Shown here: one piece after another, positions 8,275 to 17,239 of the stretch
Layout of the letters: each line of letters opens with the position of its first letter
How positions within the stretch are numbered: position 1 is the stretch's first letter
Source: an uncultured Clostridia bacterium
GTDB lineage: Bacteria > Bacillota > Clostridia > TANB77 > CAG-508
Reading direction: 5' to 3'
Assembly: GCA_947626735.1 (NCBI GenBank)
Contig: CANQTK010000008.1
Location: 1 to 44,034, forward strand
DNA length: 44,034 nucleotides
Notes under the pieces: generated by a model
Databases searched by the model: none
Seen by the model: the letters and a program-made list of their open reading frames with translations, nothing else
Told to the model about the DNA's origin: nothing
Made by a program: the position numbers and the translations under genes

Positions 8275-10317
8275 ATGAAGAAAAAGAAAAATAGTAATAA
8301 AAGAAAAATATTCGTGCTACTTATATTTGTTTTCATGATTGCTATTGTTTGTGCTTGTATTTTTCTAAAAAAGCCAACAAACACACCAGAGGCCACTTTA
8401 AAAACTTATTTGTCTTATATTGTAGAGAAAAACTATGAAGGCATGTATGAATTATTAAGTAGTAAAACGAAACAAGAAGTAGAAAAAGATACTTATCTTT
8501 CGCGTAACAAAAATATCTATGAAGGAATTGAAATAAGTGATTTACAGGTCAATATTGTAAAAACCAATAAAAAAGGGCAAAAAGTAGAGGTAATTTATCA
8601 AGTAACCATGCAAACAGTAGCCGGAGAAATCAATTTTTCAAATACCAGTTATTTAACCCAAGAAGAAGATAACTACAAATTAGACTGGTCTTCTCATGAT
8701 ATTTTTCCAGAATTAGAAAATGAATATAAAGTAAGAGTAGAAACCATAGAAGCAGATAGAGGCAAAATATTAGATCGAAATGGCATGATTTTAGCAGGAA
8801 AACAAACTGCTTCACAAGTTGGGTTCGTACCAGGTAAAATGAATAGCGATACCAAAGAACAAGATATCGCAAAAGTGGCTGAGCTTTTAGATTTATCTTC
8901 AGAAAGTATTCAAAATAGTTTATCTGCCTCTTATGTAAAAGAAGATACCTTTGTTCCATTAAGAACGATTCGAAAATCAGAACAAACGTTAAAAAATCAA
9001 TTATTAGAAGTAAAAGGAATTAAAATTATTGATACAGAAGAAAGAATTTATCCATTGGGAGAAGCAAGCTCACATCTTCTTGGGTATATTCAAGGGATTA
9101 GCGCAGAAGAATTAAAAGAAAAACAAAAAGAAGGTTATGATGAACATAGCGTAATTGGAAAATCCGGTTTAGAAAGAGCATATGAAAACCGTTTAAGGGC
9201 ACAAAATGGAGCAGAAATTTATATTGTTAATACGGATGGTAACAAAATAAAAACCATTGCAAAGAAAGAGGCAAAAAATGGAGAAGATATTAAACTAACC
9301 ATTGATAGTAATTTGCAAGAGGCTTTATATGAACAATTTAAAGAAGATAAAAGTGCTGAGGTAGCCATCAATCCAAAAACAGGTGAAATTTTAGCTTTGG
9401 TTAGTACGCCTACTTTTGATTCCAATGATTTTAGTTTAGGCATGACAACGAATCAGTGGAATGCTTTATCGGGAAATGAAGAAAAGCCACTATATAACAG
9501 ATATTTAGCAACTTATGCACCAGGCTCTTCTATAAAACCAGTAATAGGGGCTCTTGGATTAAACTTAGGTAAGTTTACGAAAGAAGAAAGCTTTGGCTCA
9601 AGTAGTACGAAATGGCAAAAAGATAGTAGTTGGGGCGATTTCTATATTTCGACTTTAACCACATATGCAGGAGAGCAAAATTTACAAAATGCTTTGATTT
9701 ATTCTGACAACATTTATTTTGCTAAAGCAGCCTTAAAAATAGGAGAAAATGATTTTGCAAAAGGGTTAAAAGAAATTGGTTTTAAGCAAAAAATAGACTT
9801 TGTGCAAGAAATGGAACAATCTTCTTATGCCAATTCTGATGCCATTACAAGTGAAAGACAACTTGCCAATAGTGGTTATGGACAAGCAGAGATGTTAGTA
9901 AATCCAATTCATATGGCAATGATATATTCTAGTTTTGTCAACGAAGGAAATATGATTATGCCTTATTTAGAAGATAAACCAAATACGGCATCTACTTATT
10001 ATAAAACAAATGCTTTTAGTAAAGAAACCGCAAATACCATAAAAGAAGATTTGATTCAAGTAGTAGAAAATCCAAATGGAACAGCTCACAGTGTGAAAAT
10101 AGATGGACTAACCATAGCAGGAAAAACAGGCACAGCAGAAATAAAAGCTTCCAAAGATGACACAGAAGGAACCGAAATTGGTTGGTTTGATAGTTTTATA
10201 GCAGATGAAAATAATAATAAACAAATTTTAATTATTAGCATGGTAGAAGATGTAAAGGGTAGAGGAGGAAGCCACTATTTGCTTGACAAAATAAAAACAA
10301 TTTATGAAGGAATTTAA
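8275..10317 (+). CDS. Class B penicillin-binding protein with MecA_N-type domain
   Basis: 680 residues. One N-terminal membrane helix (residues about 11-31), an NTF2-like MecA_N domain (about 36-150), a PBP dimerisation domain starting at the ADRGKILDRNG motif (about 160), then a transpeptidase domain with SSIK (serine near 417), SDN (near 475) and KTGTAE (near 615). It cross-links peptidoglycan outside the membrane. The layout is that of PBP2a/PBP3 of Gram-positive bacteria. The MecA_N domain does not by itself imply beta-lactam resistance, since many susceptible Clostridia carry this form. Confidence 0.92.
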   Translation: MKKKKNSNKRKIFVLLIFVFMIAIVCACIFLKKPTNTPEATLKTYLSYIVEKNYEGMYELLSSKTKQEVEKDTYLSRNKNIYEGIEISDLQVNIVKTNKKGQKVEVIYQVTMQTVAGEINFSNTSYLTQEEDNYKLDWSSHDIFPELENEYKVRVETIEADRGKILDRNGMILAGKQTASQVGFVPGKMNSDTKEQDIAKVAELLDLSSESIQNSLSASYVKEDTFVPLRTIRKSEQTLKNQLLEVKGIKIIDTEERIYPLGEASSHLLGYIQGISAEELKEKQKEGYDEHSVIGKSGLERAYENRLRAQNGAEIYIVNTDGNKIKTIAKKEAKNGEDIKLTIDSNLQEALYEQFKEDKSAEVAINPKTGEILALVSTPTFDSNDFSLGMTTNQWNALSGNEEKPLYNRYLATYAPGSSIKPVIGALGLNLGKFTKEESFGSSSTKWQKDSSWGDFYISTLTTYAGEQNLQNALIYSDNIYFAKAALKIGENDFAKGLKEIGFKQKIDFVQEMEQSSYANSDAITSERQLANSGYGQAEMLVNPIHMAMIYSSFVNEGNMIMPYLEDKPNTASTYYKTNAFSKETANTIKEDLIQVVENPNGTAHSVKIDGLTIAGKTGTAEIKASKDDTEGTEIGWFDSFIADENNNKQILIISMVEDVKGRGGSHYLLDKIKTIYEGI

Positions 10318-10327
10318 AAAATGAAAC

Positions 10328-10466
10328 GAACCTGTTTTTGGGGACGGAGGAAAAAAACAGGTAAATAATATCAATATATTTTAATTTTTAAGTTATAATT
10401 TTTAACTTTTAAATGCAACATTTTTCTATAACCCTGTTTTTTTCCTCCGTCCCCAAAAACAGGTTC
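10328..10466. repeat. REP-like element: 34-bp perfect inverted repeat
   Basis: Arms 10328-10361 and 10433-10466 are exact reverse complements, rich in the motif TTTTTGGGGACGGAGG, around a 71-base AT-rich centre. The element fills the space between two convergent genes and could also end both transcripts. No transposase is near. Resemblance to GGGACGG-type REP sequences of Clostridia is from memory. Confidence 0.85.
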
Positions 10467-10479
10467 TTACAACATTTGA

Positions 10480-11166
10480 TTAATCTCTTCTTTTTCCAAA
10501 GATAGATAAAACACGTAAAAAGATGTTAATGAAATCTAAATATAATTCCATAGCACCATAAATATGAATTTTATCTTGATTAATGGTATCAACGAAACTT
10601 AATTGTTTTATTTTATTCATATCATAAGCTGTAATACCAAAGAAAACAAGTAGAATAACCCAGTCAATGATAATATCTAAAACAGAATTTTTAAAAAACA
10701 AATTAAGCAAACTAACGACTAAACCTGCAAGTAAGGTTCCAAAAAGCAAAGTATGCCAATTACTTAAATCTTTTTTTGTTTTGTAACCATAAAGTGCAAA
10801 GCCGCCAAATAATAAGCTAGAAACAATAAATAATAGAATAATAGAGTTTAATTCAAAAACATAAAAAATAGTAGCAAGCGATACGCCATTAATGGCAGCA
10901 TATAAGAAATATAAAATTCCTACAATGGTTGCTGGCAATTTTCGAAATAAAAGCGAAAATAGTAATACTACCACTAGTTCCAAAATTAGTAATGGACCAA
11001 AATAGCCATTCATTAAAACAGTAGCAAATAAACCAGATGCATAAGTATAAAAACTAACAATAGCGGTTCCAAGTAGACCTAAAAACATCCAGAAAAACGT
11101 TTTTGGTAAAATAGCATTTGTGTTTGTAATGACATCTGAAAAATTTTTTTCTTCTTCCATCATCAT
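10480..11166 (-). CDS. BI-1/YccA family (Bax inhibitor-1-like) membrane protein
   Basis: 228 residues with seven hydrophobic segments. Family marks are the second-half helices ending in ILLVFFGITAYDMNKIKQL and YGAMELYLDFINIFLRVLSIFG, where the ITAYD and ALxLYLDFINLF-type signatures of the Bax1-I (UPF0005) family are clear. Bacterial members are proposed pH- or Ca2+-responsive membrane channels, and YccA of E. coli modulates FtsH; the role here is unproven. Three ATG codons open the frame; the first follows AGAGAGG at fitting distance. RNase HI lies upstream on the same strand. Confidence 0.88.
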   Translation of the reverse strand: MMMEEEKNFSDVITNTNAILPKTFFWMFLGLLGTAIVSFYTYASGLFATVLMNGYFGPLLILELVVVLLFSLLFRKLPATIVGILYFLYAAINGVSLATIFYVFELNSIILLFIVSSLLFGGFALYGYKTKKDLSNWHTLLFGTLLAGLVVSLLNLFFKNSVLDIIIDWVILLVFFGITAYDMNKIKQLSFVDTINQDKIHIYGAMELYLDFINIFLRVLSIFGKRRD

Positions 11167-11218
11167 AAATAACCTCTCTTTCTTATATAAAATTAGTTCA
11201 AAATTCTATATCCTAATT

Positions 11219-11666
11219 TTATATACCATTTGATAAATTTGAAATAGCAGTGCGCGCTAATTCGTCACAACGATTATTATATTCATTATCACTATGACCT
11301 TTTACTTTTTTAAACGTAATTTCATGCGTTTTAGTAAACTGATATAAGGTTTCCCACAATTCTTTGTTTTTAACCGGACTTCCATCGGCTGTTCTCCAAT
11401 TTTTTTTCATCCAGTTTTCAATCCAACCTTGCACAAAAGCATTTACCACATAAGCGCTATCACTATAAATTTCAATAGAACAAGGAAATTTAATTAACTT
11501 TAGTGCTTCAATAACAGCCGTTAATTCCATCATATTATTGGTAGTATTTTTTTGTCCACCAGAAATTTCTTTTTTATGGTCTTTATACATTAAAACAGCA
11601 CCCCAACCACCGTGGACCAGGATTACCAGAACACGCACCATCGGTATAAATTGTAACTTTTTCCAT
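11219..11666 (-). CDS. rnhA: Ribonuclease HI, interrupted by a +1 frame change at a CGG codon
   Basis: Degrades RNA in RNA-DNA hybrids. Start ATG at 11664-11666 after AAAGGA. Residues 1-18 read [18 protein letters not shown], the canonical RNase HI N-terminus with the first catalytic Asp. Codon 19 is CGG (11610-11612); in the zero frame a stop follows after eight more codons. Skipping the C gives GGT GGT TGG GGT, the conserved GGWGA, and the frame then runs to the end with the remaining catalytic residues: Glu in NNMMELTA, Asp in IYSDSAYV and Asp in [16 protein letters not shown]. The joined product is 148 residues, the normal size. Without the frame change no enzyme can be made from this start. 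An alternative start upstream (11695) in the downstream frame gives a non-homologous N-terminus lacking the first Asp. Confidence 0.88.
11610..11612 (-). other. +1 frame-change site, codon CGG, in rnhA
   Basis: Reading on the - strand: GGT CCA CGG TGG. Protein homology requires GGT CCA (C) GGT GGT. The fixed Gly of GPGG is restored by skipping the C. Confidence 0.85.
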
Positions 11667-11707
11667 AATATTTGTCCTTTCGATTGAAAAATCAAAAACT
11701 TTATGAT

Positions 11708-11736
11708 ATTATATCAATGGAATAAAAAATATACAA
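11708..11736 (-). promoter_or_regulatory. Promoter for rnhA (sigma-A type)
   Basis: On the - strand TTGTAT (11731-11736), 17 bases, TATAAT (11708-11713), about 42 bases upstream of the rnhA start. Confidence 0.65.
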
Positions 11737-11801
11737 GAGAAAATAAAAAGAAATGTGAAATAATATAAGCTATTTTAAAGGTAAGAGAGGGGAATTTACA
11801 T

Positions 11802-13034
11802 ATGGCAACTGTTCTAGGAATTATAGCAGAGTACAATCCATTTCATAATGGACATTTATATCAAATAGAGGAAGCCAAAAAACAAACTGGTGCAGAATAT
11901 GTTGTTGCTGTTATGTCTGGTAATTTTACGCAAAGAGGCAATACTTCTTTGGTAAATAAATGGGCCAAGGCACAAATGGCAATTGAAAATGGAGTTGATA
12001 TTGTATTAGAACTTCCTACCATTTATAGTATTTCCAGTGCTGAAAATTTTGCAGAAGGAGCTATCAAAGTATTAGATAGTTTAAAAATAGTAGATACCCT
12101 TTGTTTTGGAAGTGAAACAGCAGACTTTGCTGCATTAAATAATATTGCCAATGTGTTATATAATGAGCCAAAAGAATATGTAGCGATTTTAAATCATGAA
12201 TTAGGAAAAGGTTTATCTTACCCAAAGGCAAGAGAAAATGCTTTGCTTATGTATTTGAATGACATTAAACGTTATGCTAATCTTATGTCAGGATCTAATA
12301 ACATTTTAGGAATAGAATATTTAAAAGCCTTAAAACGTTTAAAAAGTGAAATGAAGCCATTTTCTGTAGAACGCAAAAAAGTATATTATAACGATGAAAA
12401 AATTATTGATGAATTTGCAAGTTCTACCGCCATTCGTAAATTAATTGCCATGGAACAATACGATGATTTAAGAAAAGTCATGCCAAGAAATTCGTATATG
12501 ATTTTAAAAGAAGAAATTCGTAAAGGAAGCTATGTTTTAGACTTAGTAAAATATGAAAAAGAAATTTTATATACATTAAGGAGAATGTCTTTAAAAGAGA
12601 TAGAAAAACTTCCTGATGTAACAGAAGGATTAGAAAATGCGATTAAAACAGCAGCTGATTCTTGTAATAATTTAATTGATTTAGTCAACATTGTAAAATC
12701 AAAACGATATACACAAACCAGAATTCAAAGAATTTTATTATATGCCTTACTTGGCATTACCAAAAAAGATATGCAAAATTCCAAAAAAGTAACGCCCTAT
12801 GCAAGAGTTTTAGGTTTTAATGCAAAAGGAAAAGAAATGTTATCCGATATTTGTAATATTAATCCAAAAATTCAAATGGTAACTTCTGTTAAAAAATATA
12901 CCGAACAAAATACTAATAAAATCTTAAAGGAAATGTTAGAAAAAGATATTTTTGCTACGAATATTTATACATTAGGTTATGAATATGATTCTTGGTCAAA
13001 TTTAGATTATACTAAGCAATTAGTAATTTTATGA
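11802..13034 (+). CDS. tmcAL: tRNA(Met) cytidine acetate ligase
   Basis: 410 residues. The N-terminus GIIAEYNPFHNGHLYQIEEA holds the nucleotidyltransferase HxGH-like motif, followed by VVAVMSGNFTQRG, both characteristic of TmcAL (formerly YlbM). The enzyme activates acetate with ATP and acetylates the wobble cytidine (C34) of elongator tRNA-Met, replacing the TmcA route of E. coli. The length matches the family (about 400). It begins with ATG after AGAGAGGGGA and stands alone, followed by a long palindrome at 13042-13110. Confidence 0.93.
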   Translation: MATVLGIIAEYNPFHNGHLYQIEEAKKQTGAEYVVAVMSGNFTQRGNTSLVNKWAKAQMAIENGVDIVLELPTIYSISSAENFAEGAIKVLDSLKIVDTLCFGSETADFAALNNIANVLYNEPKEYVAILNHELGKGLSYPKARENALLMYLNDIKRYANLMSGSNNILGIEYLKALKRLKSEMKPFSVERKKVYYNDEKIIDEFASSTAIRKLIAMEQYDDLRKVMPRNSYMILKEEIRKGSYVLDLVKYEKEILYTLRRMSLKEIEKLPDVTEGLENAIKTAADSCNNLIDLVNIVKSKRYTQTRIQRILLYALLGITKKDMQNSKKVTPYARVLGFNAKGKEMLSDICNINPKIQMVTSVKKYTEQNTNKILKEMLEKDIFATNIYTLGYEYDSWSNLDYTKQLVIL

Positions 13035-13041
13035 GATAATT

Positions 13042-13110
13042 GAGATAAATGGGACGGGTCTAAAAATCTTATTTTTAAAATGAGATTTTTAGACCCGTCC
13101 CATTTATCTC
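13042..13110. repeat. REP-like long palindrome, 28-bp perfect arms
   Basis: Arms 13042-13069 and 13083-13110 are perfect reverse complements and contain AAATGGGACGGGTC. The 13-base centre can pair further, leaving a loop of about three bases. It starts eight bases after the tmcAL stop and may act as a terminator. It shares the GGGAC core with the palindromes at 10328-10466 and 25922-25975. Confidence 0.85.
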
Positions 13111-13167
13111 ATTTATCTTATTTTTGTTACATATATATTACAATTTAATAACATTTATATAACATTG

Positions 13168-13196
13168 TTGAATTATAGCGTTTTTTACAATATAAT
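13168..13196 (+). promoter_or_regulatory. Promoter upstream of the 13238 gene
   Basis: TTGAAT (13168-13173), 17 bases, TATAAT (13191-13196); the gene starts 41 bases downstream. Confidence 0.7.
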
Positions 13197-13237
13197 AAAG
13201 AAAAGATACTAGAGATTAATTCCATAGGAGGGGAAAT

Positions 13238-13780
13238 ATGGAAGAAACATTTGCAGAATACATTTTAAAAGAACAAGATTGGGTTCGCAAAATGGAAATT
13301 ATGTTTTATTTAGAGAAAAAAGCGCGTATTTTTTTTGATAAGTCCGTTGTTTTAAAAACAGAATTGGCTAAATTATTTATAGATACAATGAAAATTGATG
13401 TAGATGAAAATTTAGTGATTACGGCATGCTTATTATGTAATTGTAAAAAACCAACTGACTTTAGCGATTTAAATAAAGTAAAATCCTATGCGAAAGAGGG
13501 AGCAGACTATTTAAGTACATTAGGTTTTTCAAAACGCTTTTGCAAAATTTGTGAAGAAGTAAATCGTTATTCAGAAAGCAATCCAAGGGAAAAAGAAAGT
13601 GACATTTTAGAACTGGTAGATCAATTTGGAGGAATGCTTTTAGATCGACCAGAGAGAATTGGGTTTAAACCAGATGAAGCGTTAGTATTATTAGAACACC
13701 GCAATTTAAAAGGAAAAGAAAATCGTTATTTAGAGCAATTTAAAGAATTTGTCAATAACATGCAGGAGGTGTATGTATAA
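13238..13780 (+). CDS. Hypothetical protein, possibly a degenerate HD-type helical domain
   Basis: 180 residues, soluble and mainly helical. I do not recognise a family with certainty. The order of segments (TELAKLFIDTM, then ENLVITACLLCNCKK, then KSYAKEGADYLSTLGFSKRFCKICEEVNRYSES) resembles an HD-type bundle, but the His-Asp pairs that bind metal are missing, so hydrolase activity is not supported. It has its own promoter and an AGGAGG ribosome site, and is followed one base after its stop by a small gene, so the pair is probably co-transcribed. Confidence 0.75.
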   Translation: MEETFAEYILKEQDWVRKMEIMFYLEKKARIFFDKSVVLKTELAKLFIDTMKIDVDENLVITACLLCNCKKPTDFSDLNKVKSYAKEGADYLSTLGFSKRFCKICEEVNRYSESNPREKESDILELVDQFGGMLLDRPERIGFKPDEALVLLEHRNLKGKENRYLEQFKEFVNNMQEVYV

Positions 13781-13781
13781 A

Positions 13782-14021
13782 ATGAGTGGATTTTATCGTG
13801 GAATGGAATATTTAGCAAACAAAATGAATGCAGCAAAAGATACCAAACAATCAATTATTACAGCTGCTAACTCTTATGACTATATTCAGAAAAAAGTAAA
13901 AGAAATAGAGGAAAAAGCGAAATTAAACATATCTAGGCAAGAACCAGAAACCATTCATTTTGATCCAAGTGAAATTGAACCAATTGTATTACAAAATAGA
14001 GAAAGTAGAGAAGAAAGATAA
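13782..14021 (+). CDS. Small hypothetical protein
   Basis: 79 residues, charged, with a probable helix at residues 1-45 (MSGFYRGMEYLANKMNAAKD onward) and an acidic C-terminal tail. No family recognised. It begins one base after the preceding stop, and the ribosome site AGGAGG sits inside the end of that gene; an in-frame ATG at 13773 overlapping the upstream gene is only three bases from this site, so 13782 is preferred. An imperfect hairpin at 14029-14062 lies between it and the EndoQ-like gene. Confidence 0.7.
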   Translation: MSGFYRGMEYLANKMNAAKDTKQSIITAANSYDYIQKKVKEIEEKAKLNISRQEPETIHFDPSEIEPIVLQNRESREER

Positions 14022-14028
14022 AGCAAAA

Positions 14029-14062
14029 CGTTTCTTTTTGAAAAATATTTCGAAAAGGAACG
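14029..14062 (+). terminator. Imperfect hairpin, possible weak terminator
   Basis: CGTTTCTTTTTG and CGAAAAGGAACG pair through G-U wobbles and are followed by TCTTTT. It is immediately upstream of the ribosome site of the next gene. Confidence 0.45.
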
Positions 14063-14087
14063 TCTTTTACGTTAGGAGGAAGTAGAA

Positions 14088-15275
14088 ATGAAAGAAATAT
14101 TTGCTGATTTACATGTTCATATTGGAAGATCAGAACAAGGAAAACCAATTAAAATAACAGCAGCAAGGTCATTAAACTTTGCTAACATTGCTAAGGAATG
14201 TTATGAAAGAAAAGGAATTCAAGTGGTTGGCATTATTGACTGTGCTTCTCCTTATGTCATAGAAGATATTGAAAACTTTTTAAAAACAGGAGATGCTTAT
14301 GAAATAGAAGATGGTGGCATTATTTATAAAGAGCAAGTGTGTATTTTACTTGGTAGCGAAGTAGAAACTTCTGAGATAGGAAGAAATGGAAAGAAAGGGG
14401 CAGCTCATAATATTTGCTTCTTTCCTCATTTAAAAGAGATAAAAGCTTTTTCACAAGAAATGAGTCATCATGTAAAAAACATTACACTTAGTACGCAAAG
14501 GTCAGATTTGTCGGGTTATGAATTAATTGATTTAGTAGAAAAATATCATGGTATTTTAATTCCAGCCCATGTGTTTACTCCCCATAAAAGTTACTATGGA
14601 AATTGCGTGAATCGATTAGAAGATATTTTTAAAGAAAAATTTTCCAAAATACTTGCCATTGAGTTAGGATTAAGTGCGGATACTTTTTTGGCAGACACGA
14701 TTTCAGAATTAGAAAGCAAAACATTTCTTACCAATTCGGATGCTCACTCTCTTCCTAAAATTGCAAGAGAATATAATAAAATGCAAGTAGAAGATATCTC
14801 TTTTAAAGAAATCGTAAAAGCACTAAAACAAGAAGATGGAAGAAAAATAGTCGCCAATTATGGCTTAGATCCAAAACTAGGAAAATATCATAGAACTTAT
14901 TGTGATGACTGCCAAAGTACCATTGAAACAAAAGAACCAGTAACTACTTGTCCAAAATGTGGTAGTTGCAATGTAACCTTTGGAGTATTTGACAGAATTG
15001 AATTAATTAGAGATAAAAAGGAAACGAAAAGTCCTAAAACTAGACCTCCCTATATTTATCAAATTCCTCTTCAATTTGTACCAGGAGTAGGAGGAAAGCA
15101 AATAGAAAAATTATTAACTCACTTTGGAACAGAAATGACAATTTTACACCAACTTTCTTGTGATGATTTAGAAGCTGTGGTAGGGAAAAAAATAGCAGAA
15201 AAAATCATCCAAGCAAGAGAAGGAAATATTACCATACAATCTGGTGGCGGTGGAGTTTATGGAAAAGTAAAATAA
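14088..15275 (+). CDS. PHP-domain endonuclease Q-like DNA repair protein
   Basis: 395 residues. N-terminal PHP domain: FADLHVHIG at residues 4-12, GIIDCASP near 50, and a late metal-binding NSDAHS near residue 220. A zinc ribbon follows (CDDC and CPKC, near 272-295), then a helix-hairpin-helix (VPGVGGKQIEKLLTHFG near 325). This order defines the TIGR00375/endonuclease Q family, including B. subtilis YqxK. EndoQ nicks DNA 5' of deaminated or abasic bases. Its place just before spoIIM and xerD recalls the yqxK-spoIIM neighbourhood of Bacillus and Clostridium. AGGAGG precedes the ATG. Confidence 0.88.
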   Translation: MKEIFADLHVHIGRSEQGKPIKITAARSLNFANIAKECYERKGIQVVGIIDCASPYVIEDIENFLKTGDAYEIEDGGIIYKEQVCILLGSEVETSEIGRNGKKGAAHNICFFPHLKEIKAFSQEMSHHVKNITLSTQRSDLSGYELIDLVEKYHGILIPAHVFTPHKSYYGNCVNRLEDIFKEKFSKILAIELGLSADTFLADTISELESKTFLTNSDAHSLPKIAREYNKMQVEDISFKEIVKALKQEDGRKIVANYGLDPKLGKYHRTYCDDCQSTIETKEPVTTCPKCGSCNVTFGVFDRIELIRDKKETKSPKTRPPYIYQIPLQFVPGVGGKQIEKLLTHFGTEMTILHQLSCDDLEAVVGKKIAEKIIQAREGNITIQSGGGGVYGKVK

Positions 15276-15361
15276 AGCTAATTTTTTTCATTTGGTTCTA
15301 AAATGTTTTTTTATAGAATACACATTATGTAGAAAGAACAAAAGGAAAGTAGGGAAATTCT

Positions 15362-16003
15362 ATGAGAAAACAGGCAAAAAAGAGTCAAATTTGGAATGCC
15401 ATAAAGCAACATATTTATCATAATTTGAAACAATATATCATGGTTTCTCTTTTCTTTTTGGTAGGAATTGTGTTGGGGGTCATTTTTATCAATAACGCAA
15501 CACAAGAGACACGAGAGCAAATAGAAAGTACGATTATTACATTTATCAATGCTTTAAAAACAGATTACCAAATTGATTCGATTAATCTCTTAAAAAGTGT
15601 TATAGGAAACCATATTTTATTTGCTTGTCTATTATGGTTTATGGGGTGTACCATTATTGGAATTCCGATTGTTTATGCATTAGTAGTAGCAAAAGGTTTT
15701 TCTTTAGGTTATACCATATCTTGTGTACTTTATACATTAGGCAATGGAAAAGGTAGTTTATTTTGTTTTATCACTTTGTTTTTACAAAATATCCTGATTA
15801 TTCCTTGCATTTTAGCTCTAGCGGTTAGTGGAATAAAATTATATGAAGCCATTATGAAAGATAAAAGAAGAGAAAACATAAAAATAGAAATTATTAGACA
15901 TACTGCTTTTTCCTTTTTTATTTTAGTGGCATTAATGTTAGCAGCGCTTATTGAAGTCTATGCATCCAATTCTTTCCTTAGTTTATGTATTTCCTATTTT
16001 TAA
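15362..16003 (+). CDS. spoIIM: Stage II sporulation protein M
   Basis: 213 residues with an N-terminal membrane helix (about 24-42), an outside loop with NATQETREQIES, and several further helices. The internal helix pair LLWFMGCTIIGIPIVYALVVAKGFSLGYTISCVL is the typical SpoIIM core. In sporulating Firmicutes SpoIIM scaffolds SpoIID/SpoIIP for engulfment. It lies between an EndoQ-like gene and xerD as in sporulating Clostridia. It suggests sporulation ability or descent from a spore former but does not prove it, because SpoIIM-like (DUF95) proteins persist in some non-sporulating lineages. Confidence 0.85.
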   Translation: MRKQAKKSQIWNAIKQHIYHNLKQYIMVSLFFLVGIVLGVIFINNATQETREQIESTIITFINALKTDYQIDSINLLKSVIGNHILFACLLWFMGCTIIGIPIVYALVVAKGFSLGYTISCVLYTLGNGKGSLFCFITLFLQNILIIPCILALAVSGIKLYEAIMKDKRRENIKIEIIRHTAFSFFILVALMLAALIEVYASNSFLSLCISYF

Positions 16004-16086
16004 AAATTTTTATGATTAAAAATGTTGAAAAATAAAGAAAAAATAAAAATAAAAGAAAAAAATTATATTTTTTTTCGAAAAATGTC

Positions 16087-16115
16087 TTTACAATTTACTT
16101 AGAATTTGATATAAC
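16087..16115 (+). promoter_or_regulatory. Promoter upstream of xerD
   Basis: TTTACA (16087-16092), 17 bases, TATAAC (16110-16115). Confidence 0.6.
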
Positions 16116-16170
16116 ATATACAGTTTACGTAAGGTAAAGAAAATATAAAAAGATAGGGGAGCTAAATCAA

Positions 16171-17052
16171 ATGGAAAAACAAGTAAAACTTTTTTTAGAA
16201 TTTCTTCAAAATGACAAAAAGGCATCAGACAATACATTACAGTCTTATAGAAGAGATATTGTGTACTACAATAAATATATTGAAAGTAAAAAATTAAATT
16301 ATACGAAAGTAAAAGAAGAAGAAATAAAAGAATATATAGAATATTTACAATCAGTAGGTAAAAAAGCATCTACCATCTCAAGAAGTTTAGCTTCAATACG
16401 TTCTTTTTACCAATTCTTAGTAAAAAATAAAAAAGTAAAACAAGATCCAACAGCTCATATACAATCACCAAAAATTGAAAAAAGAGTACCTAGTGTTTTA
16501 ACAGCAAAAGAAGTAGAATTATTATTAGATCAACCAAAAGATGTTGACCTAAAAGGAACCAGAGACAAAGCAATGCTTGAATTTGCTTATGCAACTGGTA
16601 TGCGTGTAACAGAAATTATTTCTTTGGACATTCAAGACGTAAAATTAGAGGAAGGCTATGTTGTATGCCATTCTGGTACAAAACAAAGAAATATTCCTTT
16701 AGGAGCAATTTCTTTAAAAGCATTAAAAGAATATATAGAAGAAGCAAGACCTGTTTTAATTCGTGATGAAAACGTCAAAGCTTTATTTGTTAACGTAAAT
16801 GGTCAAAGATTAACCAGACAAGGTTTCTGGAAAATTGTAAAATATTATAAAGAACAAGCACACATTACCAAAGATATTACACCACATGTATTAAGACATT
16901 CTTTTGCTACCCATCTTTTACAAAATGGTGCAGACTTAAAAGCAATTCAAACTATGCTTGGACATTCTGATATTTCCTCTACACAAGTATATATGCAATT
17001 CCAAGATAGTGGACTAAAAAATGTTTATAAAAAAGCTCATCCAAGAGCTTAA
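16171..17052 (+). CDS. xerD: Tyrosine recombinase XerD/XerC-type
   Basis: 293 residues. The N-terminal SAM-like core-binding domain includes ASDNTLQSYRRDI and KKASTISRSLASIRSFYQFL. The catalytic domain has Arg in ATGMRVTEI (near 145), Lys/beta-hairpin HSGTKQRNIPLG, HVLRHSFATHLL (His and Arg near 240), LGHSDISSTQVYMQF with the terminal His and nucleophilic Tyr near 272. It resolves chromosome dimers at dif with FtsK. The length equals the family norm. Its neighbours are spoIIM and a chromosomal housekeeping cluster, which favours XerD over a phage or element integrase. Confidence 0.9.
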   Translation: MEKQVKLFLEFLQNDKKASDNTLQSYRRDIVYYNKYIESKKLNYTKVKEEEIKEYIEYLQSVGKKASTISRSLASIRSFYQFLVKNKKVKQDPTAHIQSPKIEKRVPSVLTAKEVELLLDQPKDVDLKGTRDKAMLEFAYATGMRVTEIISLDIQDVKLEEGYVVCHSGTKQRNIPLGAISLKALKEYIEEARPVLIRDENVKALFVNVNGQRLTRQGFWKIVKYYKEQAHITKDITPHVLRHSFATHLLQNGADLKAIQTMLGHSDISSTQVYMQFQDSGLKNVYKKAHPRA

Positions 17053-17058
17053 AATAAA

Positions 17059-17092
17059 GAAGTGAACTTTCAAAAGTTCACTTCTTTTTTCT
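17059..17092 (+). terminator. Intrinsic terminator after xerD
   Basis: GAAGTGAACTTT pairs with AAAGTTCACTTC and is followed by TTTTTT. Confidence 0.92.
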
Positions 17093-17121
17093 TTCTTTTT
17101 TTACCAATTCTTCAAAATGTC

Positions 17122-17150
17122 TTGACAGTTTACAGTAATAAAGATAAAAT
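17122..17150 (+). promoter_or_regulatory. Promoter upstream of rny
   Basis: TTGACA (17122-17127), 17 bases, TAAAAT (17145-17150). Confidence 0.75.
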
Positions 17151-17239
17151 AGAAGAAGAGACAAAATATATTCTAAAAATAAATTAGAGTGATATATATT
17201 TATGTACATTGAAAATGAAATAGAAAGAGGTGTAAAATT

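Noticed and set aside
16171-17052. Integrase of a mobile element
   Set aside because: The protein has XerD length and motifs, lies in a conserved spoIIM-xerD context, and no attachment repeats or phage genes are near.
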